Assembly: GCF_029223885.1 (NCBI RefSeq)
Contig: NZ_CP119409.1
Coordinates: forward strand, 3,558,501 to 3,622,500
Direction: 5' to 3'
DNA from: Pararhizobium gei
Lineage (GTDB): Bacteria; Pseudomonadota; Alphaproteobacteria; Rhizobiales; Rhizobiaceae
DNA length: 64,000 nt
The notes below the pieces were generated by a model. It was given only the letters and a program-made list of their open reading frames with translations, was not told the DNA's origin and did no database searches. The translations under genes and the position numbers were made by a program. Positions 11,242 to 19,364 of the stretch are shown in pieces; the stretch's first letter is position 1, and each line of letters starts with the position of its first letter.

Positions 11242-13308
11242 TCAGACGATCAGGAAATCCGAAGCAGCCAAGCCCGGATGACCCTGCAGCGTTGCGAATT
11301 GCGTCGAACCGCCACTCGCCGCACCATTGGCATCATAGTAAAGACTGCCGGTCGTGGTGTTGTAGACGATAAAATCGTCCCCGTCCGTCGCAGTGCCGGT
11401 GGCATTGGCCACGAAATTGGCCGCTGACAAGGCACCTGTCGGAAGCAGTGAGAAGATCGTGTTTTTGAGCGCGATCGTATCGTCATTTCCCGCAAGACTG
11501 CCAAAACCGACGATGCTGTCGACATTTTTGAGATTGCTGAGAGTGGTATTGAAGTAATAGGTGTCGTTGCCCTCGCCGCCGGTCAGCGTGTCGTTGCCAT
11601 TTCCGCCATTCAGCATGTTGGCCCCGTCATTGCCGATCAATTGCTGCCCGACATTGTTGCCCGTCAGGTTCAGCGCGGCATCGCCCGTCGATGTCGCAAA
11701 GCGCAGAATTTCAACGAACTGGTTAACATCCAGTGCGTAGCTAACCGTGGAGATCAGTGTGTCGGTGCCATTCCCGGCAGCTTCAAGAACATCGTCACCA
11801 GCCTCGGTCACGATGAACGTGTCATTGCCCCTGCCGCCGGCCAGGATATCGTTGCCGCCGCCGCCGGTCAGCACGTTATCGCCCGAATTGCCCGTTAGCT
11901 CGTTGGCAAACTCGTTGCCCGTCAGATCAAGTGCAGCAGTTCCGGTCGAGGCCGCAAGCCGCAGATTTTCGACCTCCTGACCGGCTCCCAGTTCGAAGCT
12001 GACGGTGGAGACGACCGTATCCACGCCACGGTCAATCGCTTCAAAGACGGTATCGCCACTTTCGGTCACGATATAGGTGTCGTCGCCACCGCTACCGCGC
12101 ATAACATCATTCGCACCGCCACCGCGAAGTGTGTTCGCGCCCTGGTTCCCGATCAGTTCATTGGAAAACTCGTTCCCGGAAATGTTCAAAGCCGTGGTTC
12201 CGGTGATGGCTGCAAGCTGGAGGACCTCGATTTCCTCGCCCGCCGCCAAGGTGTAACCTGTCGTCGAAACGACTTTGTCGAAGCCGCCGCCGACGGATTC
12301 GAATATCTTGTCGCCGATATGATCCACCACATAGGTGTCATCGCCGCCACCGCCGCGCATTATGTCCTTGCCGCCCCCACCGTTCAGCAGATTGTCGCCG
12401 GCATTGCCGATGAGTTCATTTGCGAATTCATTGCCAGTGAGGTGCAAGGGAGCGGTGCCCGTGGAAATGGCAAGCCGCATCGTTTCGACTTCCTGACCCG
12501 CTGTCAGAGCGAAGTTCACGGTCGAAACGACAATGTCGTTGCCCTCGCCGACAGCCTCGAACACCTGGTCGCCAGTATCCGTCACCAGATAAGTGTCGTC
12601 GCCTGTTCCGCCATGCATGCTATCCGACCCTGCTTCGCCTCTCAGCGAGTCATTGCCGTCATCGCCGAAGAGCTGGTCGTTGCCGTCACCGCCTTTTATG
12701 GTGTCGTTTCCGCCGCGCCCATTGATGATGTCGTCTCCACCCCGACCCTCGATGACATCGCCGTCTGCCGTGCCCTCGATCAGATCCCCGATCTCATTGC
12801 CGGTGATGATGACGGTCGCCTCTGCGGCAAGATCGGGCAGACCGGGCGTTGCAAGAAGATGCAGATTGTCGATCGCGCCTTCAGGAATGCTTCCGAGCAA
12901 CGCCGAAAGGAGCGGGTTGAGCAGGTCGTCCAGACCAAGGCCGAGCAGATCGATGCCGGTCTGGCTTCCAAAATCGACGGCGAGCGCCTCGTCCAGAGTG
13001 AGTATGGCATAGGGTTCGCCATTTTTTTCGATGACGATCTTGTCGTATGTGCCTTGGGCAGATGCGCTGGACGTCAAAATGCCGCCGTTTACCTCCAACT
13101 GCCATTCGCCGACATAATGGAAGGTGAAGTCGCCCTGTTCGAAAGTGTATTCGCTGTAGGTTGTCGTGACACTGCCGATGCCCAGGACAAGCGAGCCTGT
13201 CTGGGATGTCTGATTTGCAAACCGTTCCTCGGTGGATGCTGCACCACTGGCGACCCAGAAGTCGCTGTCATCGACAGTAACGCCTGGAGAGACATTGATT
13301 GTAGACAT
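11242..13308 (-). CDS. RTX-type calcium-binding repeat protein, probably secreted
   Basis: A 688-residue acidic protein without an N-terminal signal peptide. Residues 1-160 are a unique domain. Residues about 168-235 hold tandem glycine/aspartate nonapeptides (GGDGNDQLF, GDDGNDSLR, GGTGDDTYL) that bind calcium in a parallel beta-roll. Residues 237-580 are four copies of an 86-residue unit, each beginning DDTY-like and containing STVSF, GQEVE, LTGNEFANEL and a nonapeptide pair. The C-terminus ends in SDFLIV, compatible with a type I secretion signal. No ABC/HlyD export pair lies nearby, so export would need a system elsewhere. Related rhizobial proteins act in biofilm, adhesion or as toxins; the role here is unknown. 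Confidence 0.88.
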   Translation of the reverse strand: MSTINVSPGVTVDDSDFWVASGAASTEERFANQTSQTGSLVLGIGSVTTTYSEYTFEQGDFTFHYVGEWQLEVNGGILTSSASAQGTYDKIVIEKNGEPYAILTLDEALAVDFGSQTGIDLLGLGLDDLLNPLLSALLGSIPEGAIDNLHLLATPGLPDLAAEATVIITGNEIGDLIEGTADGDVIEGRGGDDIINGRGGNDTIKGGDGNDQLFGDDGNDSLRGEAGSDSMHGGTGDDTYLVTDTGDQVFEAVGEGNDIVVSTVNFALTAGQEVETMRLAISTGTAPLHLTGNEFANELIGNAGDNLLNGGGGKDIMRGGGGDDTYVVDHIGDKIFESVGGGFDKVVSTTGYTLAAGEEIEVLQLAAITGTTALNISGNEFSNELIGNQGANTLRGGGANDVMRGSGGDDTYIVTESGDTVFEAIDRGVDTVVSTVSFELGAGQEVENLRLAASTGTAALDLTGNEFANELTGNSGDNVLTGGGGNDILAGGRGNDTFIVTEAGDDVLEAAGNGTDTLISTVSYALDVNQFVEILRFATSTGDAALNLTGNNVGQQLIGNDGANMLNGGNGNDTLTGGEGNDTYYFNTTLSNLKNVDSIVGFGSLAGNDDTIALKNTIFSLLPTGALSAANFVANATGTATDGDDFIVYNTTTGSLYYDANGAASGGSTQFATLQGHPGLAASDFLIV
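11569..12600 (-). repeat. Four in-frame 258-bp repeats within the RTX gene
   Basis: The motif (D/N)DT(Y/F) recurs at residues 237, 323, 409, 495 and 581, an exact spacing of 86 residues each time. Units two to four share STVSF-like, AGQEVE-like and LTGNEFANEL segments with scattered substitutions, so the copies have diverged but kept length exactly. This points to amplification by duplication followed by selection for register. Confidence 0.9.
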
Positions 13309-13693
13309 GAAAAATACCCTCCTTAGTTAATTTACGTCGATTAAACTCTGAAGCAGCAAAAACAGTTTCACCAAAAATCAATTCAAAGTTGCATGTGGTT
13401 AAAAATCGGATCACCTTTTAAAAAACTTATCCCAGTCTGAAACAGACTGGCATTTAACAAGACAAACATGTTGAAATACAGACAATTTCGATAAGATTGA
13501 GAGACAGCCTCGAATCATCAGATTCTGCAACCCTGTCGAGAACCTCGACCAAAAATGGGACGACGTCATAGTGGGATTTTAACTATTTGCTAATCTGTTC
13601 ACAAGCGCGCATGGTGATCGTGCCGATAGCCAGGGATACGGGCGCTGTCGCTTTAGGGGTTTGACCCTTGCCCCAATTGAAAGGAGGACACCA
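13309..13693. other. AT-rich upstream region of the RTX gene
   Basis: No gene supported. Bases 13330-13520 are AT-rich compared with surroundings and should contain the RTX promoter. CCAGTCTG-AAA-CAGACTGG (13432-13450) is a perfect inverted repeat about 125 bases before the RTX start and a candidate operator. A minus-strand open frame at 13583-13891 has no ribosome-binding site and looks spurious. Confidence 0.5.
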
Positions 13694-13837
13694 ATGTCTT
13701 CCGCGCTGCAATCTCTCAGTTCTGCAAAGATATACGGCCTCGTCCACGTTCGCCGCCACTTTGATTTTTTGATCCGATCGACACCCGCGATCAGCCTGGC
13801 CTTTTTGGCCTATGTCACGTTTAGCCATCATCTTTAG
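13694..13837 (+). CDS. Small hypothetical protein, possible membrane peptide (47 aa)
   Basis: A 48-codon frame from ATG 13694 to TAG 13837. It is preceded by AAAGGAGGACACCA, one of the strongest Shine-Dalgarno sequences in the window at good spacing, which is the main support. The peptide begins MSSALQSLSSAKIYG, has a basic middle (HVRRHFDFLIR) and a hydrophobic C-terminal stretch (AISLAFLAYVTF), so it could insert in the membrane. I do not recognise a family. It lies between the RTX promoter region and another small gene; co-transcription with the latter is possible. Confidence 0.5.
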   Translation: MSSALQSLSSAKIYGLVHVRRHFDFLIRSTPAISLAFLAYVTFSHHL

Positions 13838-13963
13838 AAGCCAGGCCCAACGGCCCAGGCGGGCGGACGGGATGAACACGTCACACCACATCCAACGCTG
13901 TCAGACGAGCGTTATGCTTCCGCGCACAGAGTTGGCGGCGCCGACGAGAAAGAGACAGAGTAT

Positions 13964-14161
13964 ATGACCCGTCATAAATTCGCGATTGGTGAAATAGTCG
14001 GCTTGATCAGCAGGGCCGGCCTTTCTCCGGTCGCTGCGGAAACCTACAGGGTTGTCAGTCTGCTTCCGGTCATGGATTCGCTGCCGCAATACCGTCTGCG
14101 AAATGACGAGCTTGGACAGGAGCGCGTTTCCAAGGAAGACAATTTGGAAGCTGTCTCCTAA
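13964..14161 (+). CDS. Small conserved-looking hypothetical protein (65 aa)
   Basis: A 65-residue soluble protein MTRHKFAIGEIVGL... with ETYRVVSLLP, PQYRLRNDELG and ERVSKEDNLE segments. The pattern (F-x-G-x-x-V near the start, Y-R-V-V-x-L-L-P, P-Q-Y-R-L, then E-R-V near the end) resembles small uncharacterised proteins common in Rhizobiales and looks like a compact SH3-like barrel, which is inference. GAGAAAGAGACAGAG precedes the start. Balanced charge and codon use typical of the region support a real gene. Function unknown. Confidence 0.72.
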   Translation: MTRHKFAIGEIVGLISRAGLSPVAAETYRVVSLLPVMDSLPQYRLRNDELGQERVSKEDNLEAVS

Positions 14162-14294
14162 CTTCCGTCAACCGAGCCGTTTACGTTCAAGGCCGCTTGC
14201 CCAGGGAGCAGGTTTAACTCCACTTTCGATTCACGTCATTCTTGCCCGCTGCAGCAAAGCTGCGCTATTTGTCTGCGATCAAGGAATGGCTGTC

Positions 14295-14483
14295 ATGAAA
14301 GAACCGCGTTATGGTCTGCAACAGGAGAAAAACGGCAGTTGGACCGTGATTGATCTGATCACGCGTCTTCCAGCAGCGACGGATGGGCGGGATCTGGCCG
14401 GATTCGAGCAGGACGATGCCAGGGACATTGCCGATGCGCTGAACCGGGATCATCAGGCCGGCCGCAAAAGCACGCTGATTTAG
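14295..14483 (+). CDS. Small hypothetical protein (62 aa)
   Basis: A 62-residue soluble protein starting MKEPRYGLQQEKNGSW and containing TVIDLITRLPA and an acidic helix ending ADALNRDHQAG. The frame is open much further upstream, but AAGGA nine bases before ATG 14295 marks the probable start; ATG 14286 directly abuts that sequence and is less likely. The composition (short beta-strand part followed by an aspartate-rich helix) resembles small unknown rhizobial proteins. It is followed by 179 bases before ilvD and probably is a separate unit. No function can be given. Confidence 0.6.
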   Translation: MKEPRYGLQQEKNGSWTVIDLITRLPAATDGRDLAGFEQDDARDIADALNRDHQAGRKSTLI

Positions 14484-14662
14484 GCATCATCTTCCCGATC
14501 CTGTGCCGATGACACGAGACGCACGAATACCAGCAAAAAACACCACATAGTGTGACGAAAATCGTGACGCGGGCGCAGTTTTGCGATAGGAACCGCTGAA
14601 ATTGCAAGCCCTGCTCCCCATATCTGCCGTTGTCTGAGGCTTAACGTTCAAGGAAGACGTCC

Positions 14663-16507
14663 ATGCCCGCCTATCGCTCACGCACCACCACCCACGGCCG
14701 CAATATGGCCGGCGCACGCGGCCTTTGGCGCGCGACGGGCATGAAGGACGGCGACTTCGGCAAGCCGATTATCGCTGTGGTGAACTCGTTCACACAGTTT
14801 GTTCCAGGCCATGTCCACCTCAAGGACCTCGGCCAGCTTGTCGCCCGCGAGATCGAGGCCAATGGAGGCGTCGCCAAGGAATTCAACACGATCGCAGTCG
14901 ATGATGGCATCGCCATGGGTCACGACGGCATGCTCTACTCACTGCCCTCGCGCGAAATCATCGCCGACTCGGTGGAATATATGGTCAACGCCCATTGCGC
15001 CGACGCCATGGTCTGCATCTCCAACTGCGACAAGATCACCCCCGGCATGCTGATGGCCTCGCTGCGCCTGAACATCCCGACGATCTTCGTGTCCGGCGGG
15101 CCGATGGAAGCCGGCAAAGTGCTTTTGTCCGACGGCAAGATCCATGCGCTCGATCTGGTCGATGCCATGGTCGCCGCCGCCGACGATACGATGTCGGACG
15201 AAGACGTGAAAACCATCGAGCGATCGGCCTGCCCGACCTGCGGCTCCTGCTCCGGCATGTTCACGGCCAATTCGATGAACTGTCTGACGGAAGCGCTCGG
15301 TCTGTCGCTGCCCGGCAACGGCTCGACGCTCGCCACCCATTCGGATCGCGAAAAGCTGTTTCTTGAAGCCGGCCGCCGCATCGTCACGCTGGCCAAGCGC
15401 TACTACGAGCACGACGACGAATCCGCCCTGCCCCGCACCATTGCGTCCAAAGGCGCTTTCGAGAATGCCATGGCGCTCGACATCGCCATGGGCGGTTCCA
15501 CCAACACCGTTCTGCATATTCTGGCGGCAGCGCACGAAGGCGAGATCGACTTTAACCTCGATGACATCGACCGTTTGTCGCGCCGGGTTCCGTGCCTGTC
15601 CAAGGTCGCGCCGGCGAAGGCCGATGTTCACATGGAAGATGTGCATCGCGCCGGCGGCATCATGGCGATCCTCGGCGAGTTGAACCGCGCAGGCCTCATC
15701 AACGCCGATCTGCCGACTGTGCATGCCAAGACGCTTGGTGATGCCCTGTCGCAATGGGATATTGCCGTTACCGACAATCCGGCAGCACTCGAACTGTTCA
15801 GCGCAGCGCCAGGCGGAGTGCCGACACAGGTCGCCTTCAGCCAGAGCGCCCGTTGGAAAGAACTGGATCTCGACCGCGAAAAGGGCGTCATTCGTGACGC
15901 GCAGCATCCTTTTTCCAAGGATGGCGGTCTGGCAGTCCTGAAAGGCAACATCGCTCTGAATGGCTGCATCGTGAAAACGGCCGGGGTGGACGAATCGATC
16001 CTGAAATTTTCAGGTCCCGCCCGCGTTTTTGAAAGCCAGGACTCCTCCGTCAAGGCGATCCTGTCCAACGAGGTCAAGGCCGGCGATGTCGTCGTCATCC
16101 GCTACGAAGGCCCCAAGGGCGGACCGGGCATGCAGGAAATGCTCTATCCCACAAGTTACCTGAAGTCGAAGGGGCTCGGCAAAGCCTGCGCGCTCATCAC
16201 CGACGGCCGTTTCTCGGGCGGCACATCCGGCCTCTCAATCGGCCATGTCTCGCCGGAAGCAGCCAATGGCGGCCTGATCGGCATTGTCCGCGAAGGCGAC
16301 ATGATCGACATCGACATCCCCAACCGGACGATCTCGTTGCGTGTCGACGAGGCCGAGATCGCGGCCCGCCGCGCCGAGCAGGACGCCAAGGGCTGGAAGC
16401 CGGTAGAACTGCGTAAGCGAAAAGTTACGACAGCGCTGAAGGCCTATGCTGCTTTTGCGACGTCGGCGGATCGCGGCGCAGTGCGCGATTTGGGCGATCT
16501 GGGGTAA
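14663..16507 (+). CDS. ilvD: Dihydroxy-acid dehydratase
   Basis: IlvD removes water from 2,3-dihydroxy-isovalerate and 2,3-dihydroxy-3-methylvalerate, the penultimate step of valine and isoleucine synthesis, using an Fe-S cluster and Mg. The 614 residues match the E. coli enzyme in length and carry both family signatures: [13 protein letters not shown] (118-130, with Cys122) and [16 protein letters not shown] (191-206). The C-terminal part has [36 protein letters not shown] precedes the ATG. It is flanked by unrelated small genes and a MarR regulator, so it is probably monocistronic. Confidence 0.97.
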   Translation: MPAYRSRTTTHGRNMAGARGLWRATGMKDGDFGKPIIAVVNSFTQFVPGHVHLKDLGQLVAREIEANGGVAKEFNTIAVDDGIAMGHDGMLYSLPSREIIADSVEYMVNAHCADAMVCISNCDKITPGMLMASLRLNIPTIFVSGGPMEAGKVLLSDGKIHALDLVDAMVAAADDTMSDEDVKTIERSACPTCGSCSGMFTANSMNCLTEALGLSLPGNGSTLATHSDREKLFLEAGRRIVTLAKRYYEHDDESALPRTIASKGAFENAMALDIAMGGSTNTVLHILAAAHEGEIDFNLDDIDRLSRRVPCLSKVAPAKADVHMEDVHRAGGIMAILGELNRAGLINADLPTVHAKTLGDALSQWDIAVTDNPAALELFSAAPGGVPTQVAFSQSARWKELDLDREKGVIRDAQHPFSKDGGLAVLKGNIALNGCIVKTAGVDESILKFSGPARVFESQDSSVKAILSNEVKAGDVVVIRYEGPKGGPGMQEMLYPTSYLKSKGLGKACALITDGRFSGGTSGLSIGHVSPEAANGGLIGIVREGDMIDIDIPNRTISLRVDEAEIAARRAEQDAKGWKPVELRKRKVTTALKAYAAFATSADRGAVRDLGDLG

Positions 16508-16516
16508 GTGTGGACT

Positions 16517-16554
16517 GGCTGGGCTTGAAAGCCGGCGACGTCAGCCCAGCCTTT
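16517..16554 (+). terminator. Terminator of ilvD
   Basis: GGCTGGGCT and AGCCCAGCC make a perfect 9-bp stem around a 17-base loop, followed by TTT, beginning 10 bases after the ilvD stop. Confidence 0.65.
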
Positions 16555-16595
16555 CCACGAAACGCACCAGCTTTTTTCTCGTCTTCTCCTTGAAA

Positions 16596-16635
16596 ATAAG
16601 GATAACATGACAATCTGTTGTCATGTTATCCTTAT
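16596..16635. promoter_or_regulatory. 40-bp perfect palindrome, probable MarR operator
   Basis: The arm ATAAGGATAACATGACAA (16596-16613) is followed by the four-base spacer TCTG and the exact complement at 16618-16635. It ends 17 bases before the start codon of a marR gene, where an autoregulatory operator would overlap the promoter. No T-run follows, arguing against a terminator, although the RNA could form a strong hairpin close to the ribosome-binding site. Confidence 0.7.
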
Positions 16636-16652
16636 GATGGCTGGGGGCAAGC

Positions 16653-17117
16653 ATGAAAAAGCCGGAACGAACCGATGCGGGGGATGCTTTTGCTGCATTC
16701 TCGATTTCCGTCCTGCGGGTTGCGGCACATCTGAACGCCGAAAGCGAGGCACTGGCAAAGCCGTCTGGACAGACCGGCGCCCGATGGCAGGTGCTCGCAG
16801 CCGCGCAACACGCAACCATGTCAGTCGCCGAGATCGGCCGCGTGCTCGGTCTTGCCCGTCAAGGCGTCCAGCGTATTGCGGATATCCTGGAAACGGATGG
16901 GCTGGTGCGTTATGAGGATAATCCCGCCCATCAGCGGGCCAAGCTGCTGGTGCTCACACCTGCCGGTACGCAGATTCTGGAGGATATGGAGACGCGGCAG
17001 GCAGGATGGGCCGATGCCCTTGGCGCAGAGATTGGCGCAACCAGTCTGAACACCGCGACCGAGATTCTTGCCCGAGTCATCGAAGAGCTGGAGCAACAGG
17101 AAGAACCCGCGCCTTGA
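16653..17117 (+). CDS. MarR-family transcriptional regulator
   Basis: A 154-residue winged-helix regulator. Residues about 43-105 form the MarR DNA-binding domain: QVLAAAQHATMSVAEIGRV, then the recognition helix LARQGVQRIADILETDGLV and the wing RYEDNPAHQRAKLLVLTPAG. Helices at both ends should make the dimer. GGGGGCAAGC lies before ATG 16653, and a 40-bp palindrome just upstream is the likely operator, implying autorepression. The convergent neighbour is a VOC-family protein with its own promoter side on the far end. Ligand and targets are unknown. Confidence 0.88.
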   Translation: MKKPERTDAGDAFAAFSISVLRVAAHLNAESEALAKPSGQTGARWQVLAAAQHATMSVAEIGRVLGLARQGVQRIADILETDGLVRYEDNPAHQRAKLLVLTPAGTQILEDMETRQAGWADALGAEIGATSLNTATEILARVIEELEQQEEPAP

Positions 17118-17124
17118 AGCTCGA

Positions 17125-17523
17125 TCATGCCGGAGGTTGCGCTTCCATATAGGCGAGTTCCCAGACATGACCGTCGGGATCCTGGAAGCTGCACCCGTAC
17201 ATGAAGCCGTAATCCATCACGGGTCGCCACGTCTTACCGCCGAGCGAGAGAGCCTTGGCAAGTGTCTCATCGACTTCCTGCCGGCTCCCGGCCGAAAGTG
17301 CCGTCAGCACTTCCGTCGCTTTGCTGGTATCGCTGATCTCATCGATAATGAATTCCTGGAAGCGCGTCTCCAGCATCAGCATGACGAAGATGTTCTTCTC
17401 CACGATCATGCACAGCGTGTCATCGCTGGAATAATCGGGATTGAAGCTGAAACCCAGCCCACTGAAAAAGTCCTTGCTTCGCTTGATGTCCTTGACCGCC
17501 AAGTTCACAAAAATCATCCGCAT
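17125..17523 (-). CDS. VOC-family (glyoxalase-like) protein
   Basis: A 132-residue single-chain vicinal-oxygen-chelate protein. Two beta-alpha-beta-beta-beta modules are visible: MIFVNLAVKDIKRSKDFFSGLGF at the N-terminus and GGKTWRPVMDYGFMYGCSFQDPDGHVWELAYME at the end, where the DPDGHxWEL motif supplies the usual metal-ligand glutamate. This subgroup (PhnB/lactoylglutathione lyase-like) is widespread and mostly uncharacterised; some members act on glyoxal, antibiotics or aromatic diols. AAGGGAGACGACGC precedes the ATG. It converges with the upstream marR, the stops lying seven bases apart, and shares strand with the second marR, which lies upstream. Confidence 0.85.
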   Translation of the reverse strand: MRMIFVNLAVKDIKRSKDFFSGLGFSFNPDYSSDDTLCMIVEKNIFVMLMLETRFQEFIIDEISDTSKATEVLTALSAGSRQEVDETLAKALSLGGKTWRPVMDYGFMYGCSFQDPDGHVWELAYMEAQPPA

Positions 17524-17576
17524 GCGTCGTCTCCCTTCTCAATATATGCACTGGATAGCTAAAGTGCTGTGAACGG

Positions 17577-18023
17577 TCAGGCGAGCGCCATGAGATCGTT
17601 CCGCAGACGCGACGGCCTGCCCTCTCCGAGCATGTCATCGACGGCTGCGTGGGTTTCCCTCCAGATCGGCACCGCCTTTGCGAGCAAGACATGCCCTGCC
17701 GGAGTCAGCCTCATGCGCCTCAGTCTCCTGTCGTCGCGATCCACCGCGATTTCCAATAACCCTCGCTTTTCCAACGGCTTCAGCGCCGCGGTCAGTGTCG
17801 TGCGATCCATGGCCAGCAGCAAGGCGACGGGACCCATGCCGGGGGGCTCCGGCCGATTAAGCGACATGAGCAGGGAAAACTGTCCATTGGTCAGGTCGAG
17901 AGGCCTCAGCGCCTCATCGAATTTGCGGGCCAGCATACGCGCCGCCCGCTGAACATGGAGGCAAAGGCAGGTGTCGCGGACAAGCAGGGTAGTTTCAAAA
18001 GGAATCACGACAGGCTTTGACAT
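17577..18023 (-). CDS. MarR-family transcriptional regulator
   Basis: A 148-residue MarR protein with CLCLHVQRAARMLARKFDEAL (dimer helix), LTNGQFSLLMSL, the helix-turn-helix LLLAMDRTTLTAALKPLEKRGLL (about 67-89) and the wing DRDDRRLRRMRLTPAG. It is divergent from the DUF899-DUF1579-VOC genes, with only 72 bases between starts. A GTTGATATCAAC palindrome lies in this gap, so it is the likely repressor of that operon and of itself. No Shine-Dalgarno is seen before ATG 18023, so the message may be leaderless or the start may be wrong. Inducer unknown. Confidence 0.85.
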   Translation of the reverse strand: MSKPVVIPFETTLLVRDTCLCLHVQRAARMLARKFDEALRPLDLTNGQFSLLMSLNRPEPPGMGPVALLLAMDRTTLTAALKPLEKRGLLEIAVDRDDRRLRRMRLTPAGHVLLAKAVPIWRETHAAVDDMLGEGRPSRLRNDLMALA

Positions 18024-18034
18024 GACGATATAAT

Positions 18035-18046
18035 GTTGATATCAAC
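18035..18046. promoter_or_regulatory. Palindromic operator between marR and DUF899 operon
   Basis: GTTGATATCAAC is a perfect 12-bp palindrome 11 bases from the marR start codon and 49 bases from the divergent DUF899 gene. A wider TTGAC...GTCAA inverted repeat brackets it. This is the geometry of a MarR site controlling both directions. Confidence 0.55.
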
Positions 18047-18095
18047 GTAATTAGTCAAGCGGAACGAAATGCGATTTCTTGAGGAGGAATGAACG

Positions 18096-18827
18096 ATGTT
18101 GACCAATCCGGTTGTATCTCGGGAAGAGTGGCTGGCAGCGCGCAAATCACTGCTGGCGACCGAAAAGGAGGAGACGCGGTTGCGGGACAAGATACGCGCC
18201 GAACGGCAGAACCTGCCCTGGGTGAAGGTCGACAAGACCTATACCTTCGATACGACGGCGGGCAGAAAGACCTTGGACGACCTGTTCGATGGCCGCAGCC
18301 AGCTGATGATCTATCACTTCATGTTCGGCCCCGACTGGGAAGCCGGCTGCACCGGCTGCTCATTCCTGGCCGATCACATCGACGGTACACTTCCCCATCT
18401 CAACAATCACGATGTAACCTTCGTCGCCGTGGCCCGGGCACCGCTCGACAAGATTGCAGCCTATAAAAGCCGTATGGGCTGGAAATTCCCGTGGGTCTCG
18501 TCTTTCGGCAGCGATTTCAACTATGACTTTCACGTCTCCTTCACCAGGGAAGAGCTGGAAAGCGGCGAGGTTTTCTACAATTTCTCGAACATATCCGCCG
18601 ACAAGGCTCATGACGAACTGCCGGGCATGAGCGCCTTCTACAAGGCCGAGGACGGCAGCATCTACCATACCTATTCCGACTATGCCCGTGGGGGAGAGGA
18701 AATCCTGACGACGATGATGATTCTCGACCGGGCGCCGAAGGGCCGCAACGAAAGCTCGACGATGAGCTTCCTCAAGCGACACGACGAATACGAGCAGGCG
18801 CCGAAGGCGCATTCCTGCTGCGCCTGA
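18096..18827 (+). CDS. DUF899 thioredoxin-like family protein
   Basis: A 243-residue member of the DUF899 family, which has a thioredoxin-like fold. Recognisable stretches are SREEWLAARKSLLATEKEETRLRD broken into a basic helix, LPWVKVDKTYTFD, SQLMIYHFMFGPDW, the cysteine pair GCTGCS (Cys85, Cys88), VAVARAPLDKI and WVSSFGSDFNYDF. The vicinal cysteines suggest redox or metal chemistry, but no enzyme activity is established. GAGGAGGAATGAACG precedes the start. It is the first gene of an apparent operon with DUF1579 and VOC genes, controlled by the divergent marR. The C-terminus ends in CCA-type cysteines (SCCA). Confidence 0.85.
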   Translation: MLTNPVVSREEWLAARKSLLATEKEETRLRDKIRAERQNLPWVKVDKTYTFDTTAGRKTLDDLFDGRSQLMIYHFMFGPDWEAGCTGCSFLADHIDGTLPHLNNHDVTFVAVARAPLDKIAAYKSRMGWKFPWVSSFGSDFNYDFHVSFTREELESGEVFYNFSNISADKAHDELPGMSAFYKAEDGSIYHTYSDYARGGEEILTTMMILDRAPKGRNESSTMSFLKRHDEYEQAPKAHSCCA

Positions 18828-18855
18828 CTGCCGAAGTCTTGAACGGGAGGATGAC

Positions 18856-19323
18856 ATGAAAATCGAACGCACAGCGGAACACCGCTGGCTGGAACAATTG
18901 ACAGGCCGTTGGAGCGTGATCTTCGATTTCGATGAGCATTCGGTCTGGACGGAGGAGGCACGCTCTCTGGACGGCCTCTGGCACATCGCTGAAATGTCAG
19001 GTCCCATGCCGGACGGCAGCACGGCCACGATGATCATGACGCTCGGATACGATCCGGACAGGAAATGCTTTGTCGGATCGACCATCGGCACGATGATGAG
19101 AAATCTCTGGGTCTATGAAGGTGGGCTCGACGAGACCGGCAAGGTGCTGACGCTCGACTGCGACGGGCCGGATATGGACGGATCGGGCCGCATCGCGCGC
19201 TATCAGGACATCATCGAAATCGTGGATGTCGACACTCGCCGCTTCTCGTCACGCATGCAGGCAATCGATGGCAGTTGGAAGCCTGTCATGGCGTCGCAGT
19301 ACAAACGTATGGCGGTCCCCTGA
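18856..19323 (+). CDS. DUF1579 family protein
   Basis: A 155-residue protein of the DUF1579 family, predicted to be a small lipocalin-like beta-barrel. The N-terminal HRWLEQLTGRWSV and the repeated strands MIMTLGYDPDRKCFVGSTIG and YQDIIEIVDVDTRRFSSRM are characteristic. The function of the family is not known; members often sit beside VOC and DUF899 genes, as here. GGGAGGATGAC precedes ATG 18856, 28 bases after the DUF899 stop, so it is part of that operon. Confidence 0.82.
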   Translation: MKIERTAEHRWLEQLTGRWSVIFDFDEHSVWTEEARSLDGLWHIAEMSGPMPDGSTATMIMTLGYDPDRKCFVGSTIGTMMRNLWVYEGGLDETGKVLTLDCDGPDMDGSGRIARYQDIIEIVDVDTRRFSSRMQAIDGSWKPVMASQYKRMAVP

Positions 19324-19364
19324 ACGGCGCTCGCACCCGACAAAGTCAATACAGGAGGAAGAGC

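Noticed and set aside
13583..13891. 102-codon minus-strand frame
   Set aside because: No ribosome-binding site, and it overlaps the better-supported small plus-strand gene at 13694.
16598..16633. Palindrome as the ilvD terminator
   Set aside because: A better hairpin with a T-run lies at 16517-16554, and the palindrome lacks a T-run and abuts the marR start.
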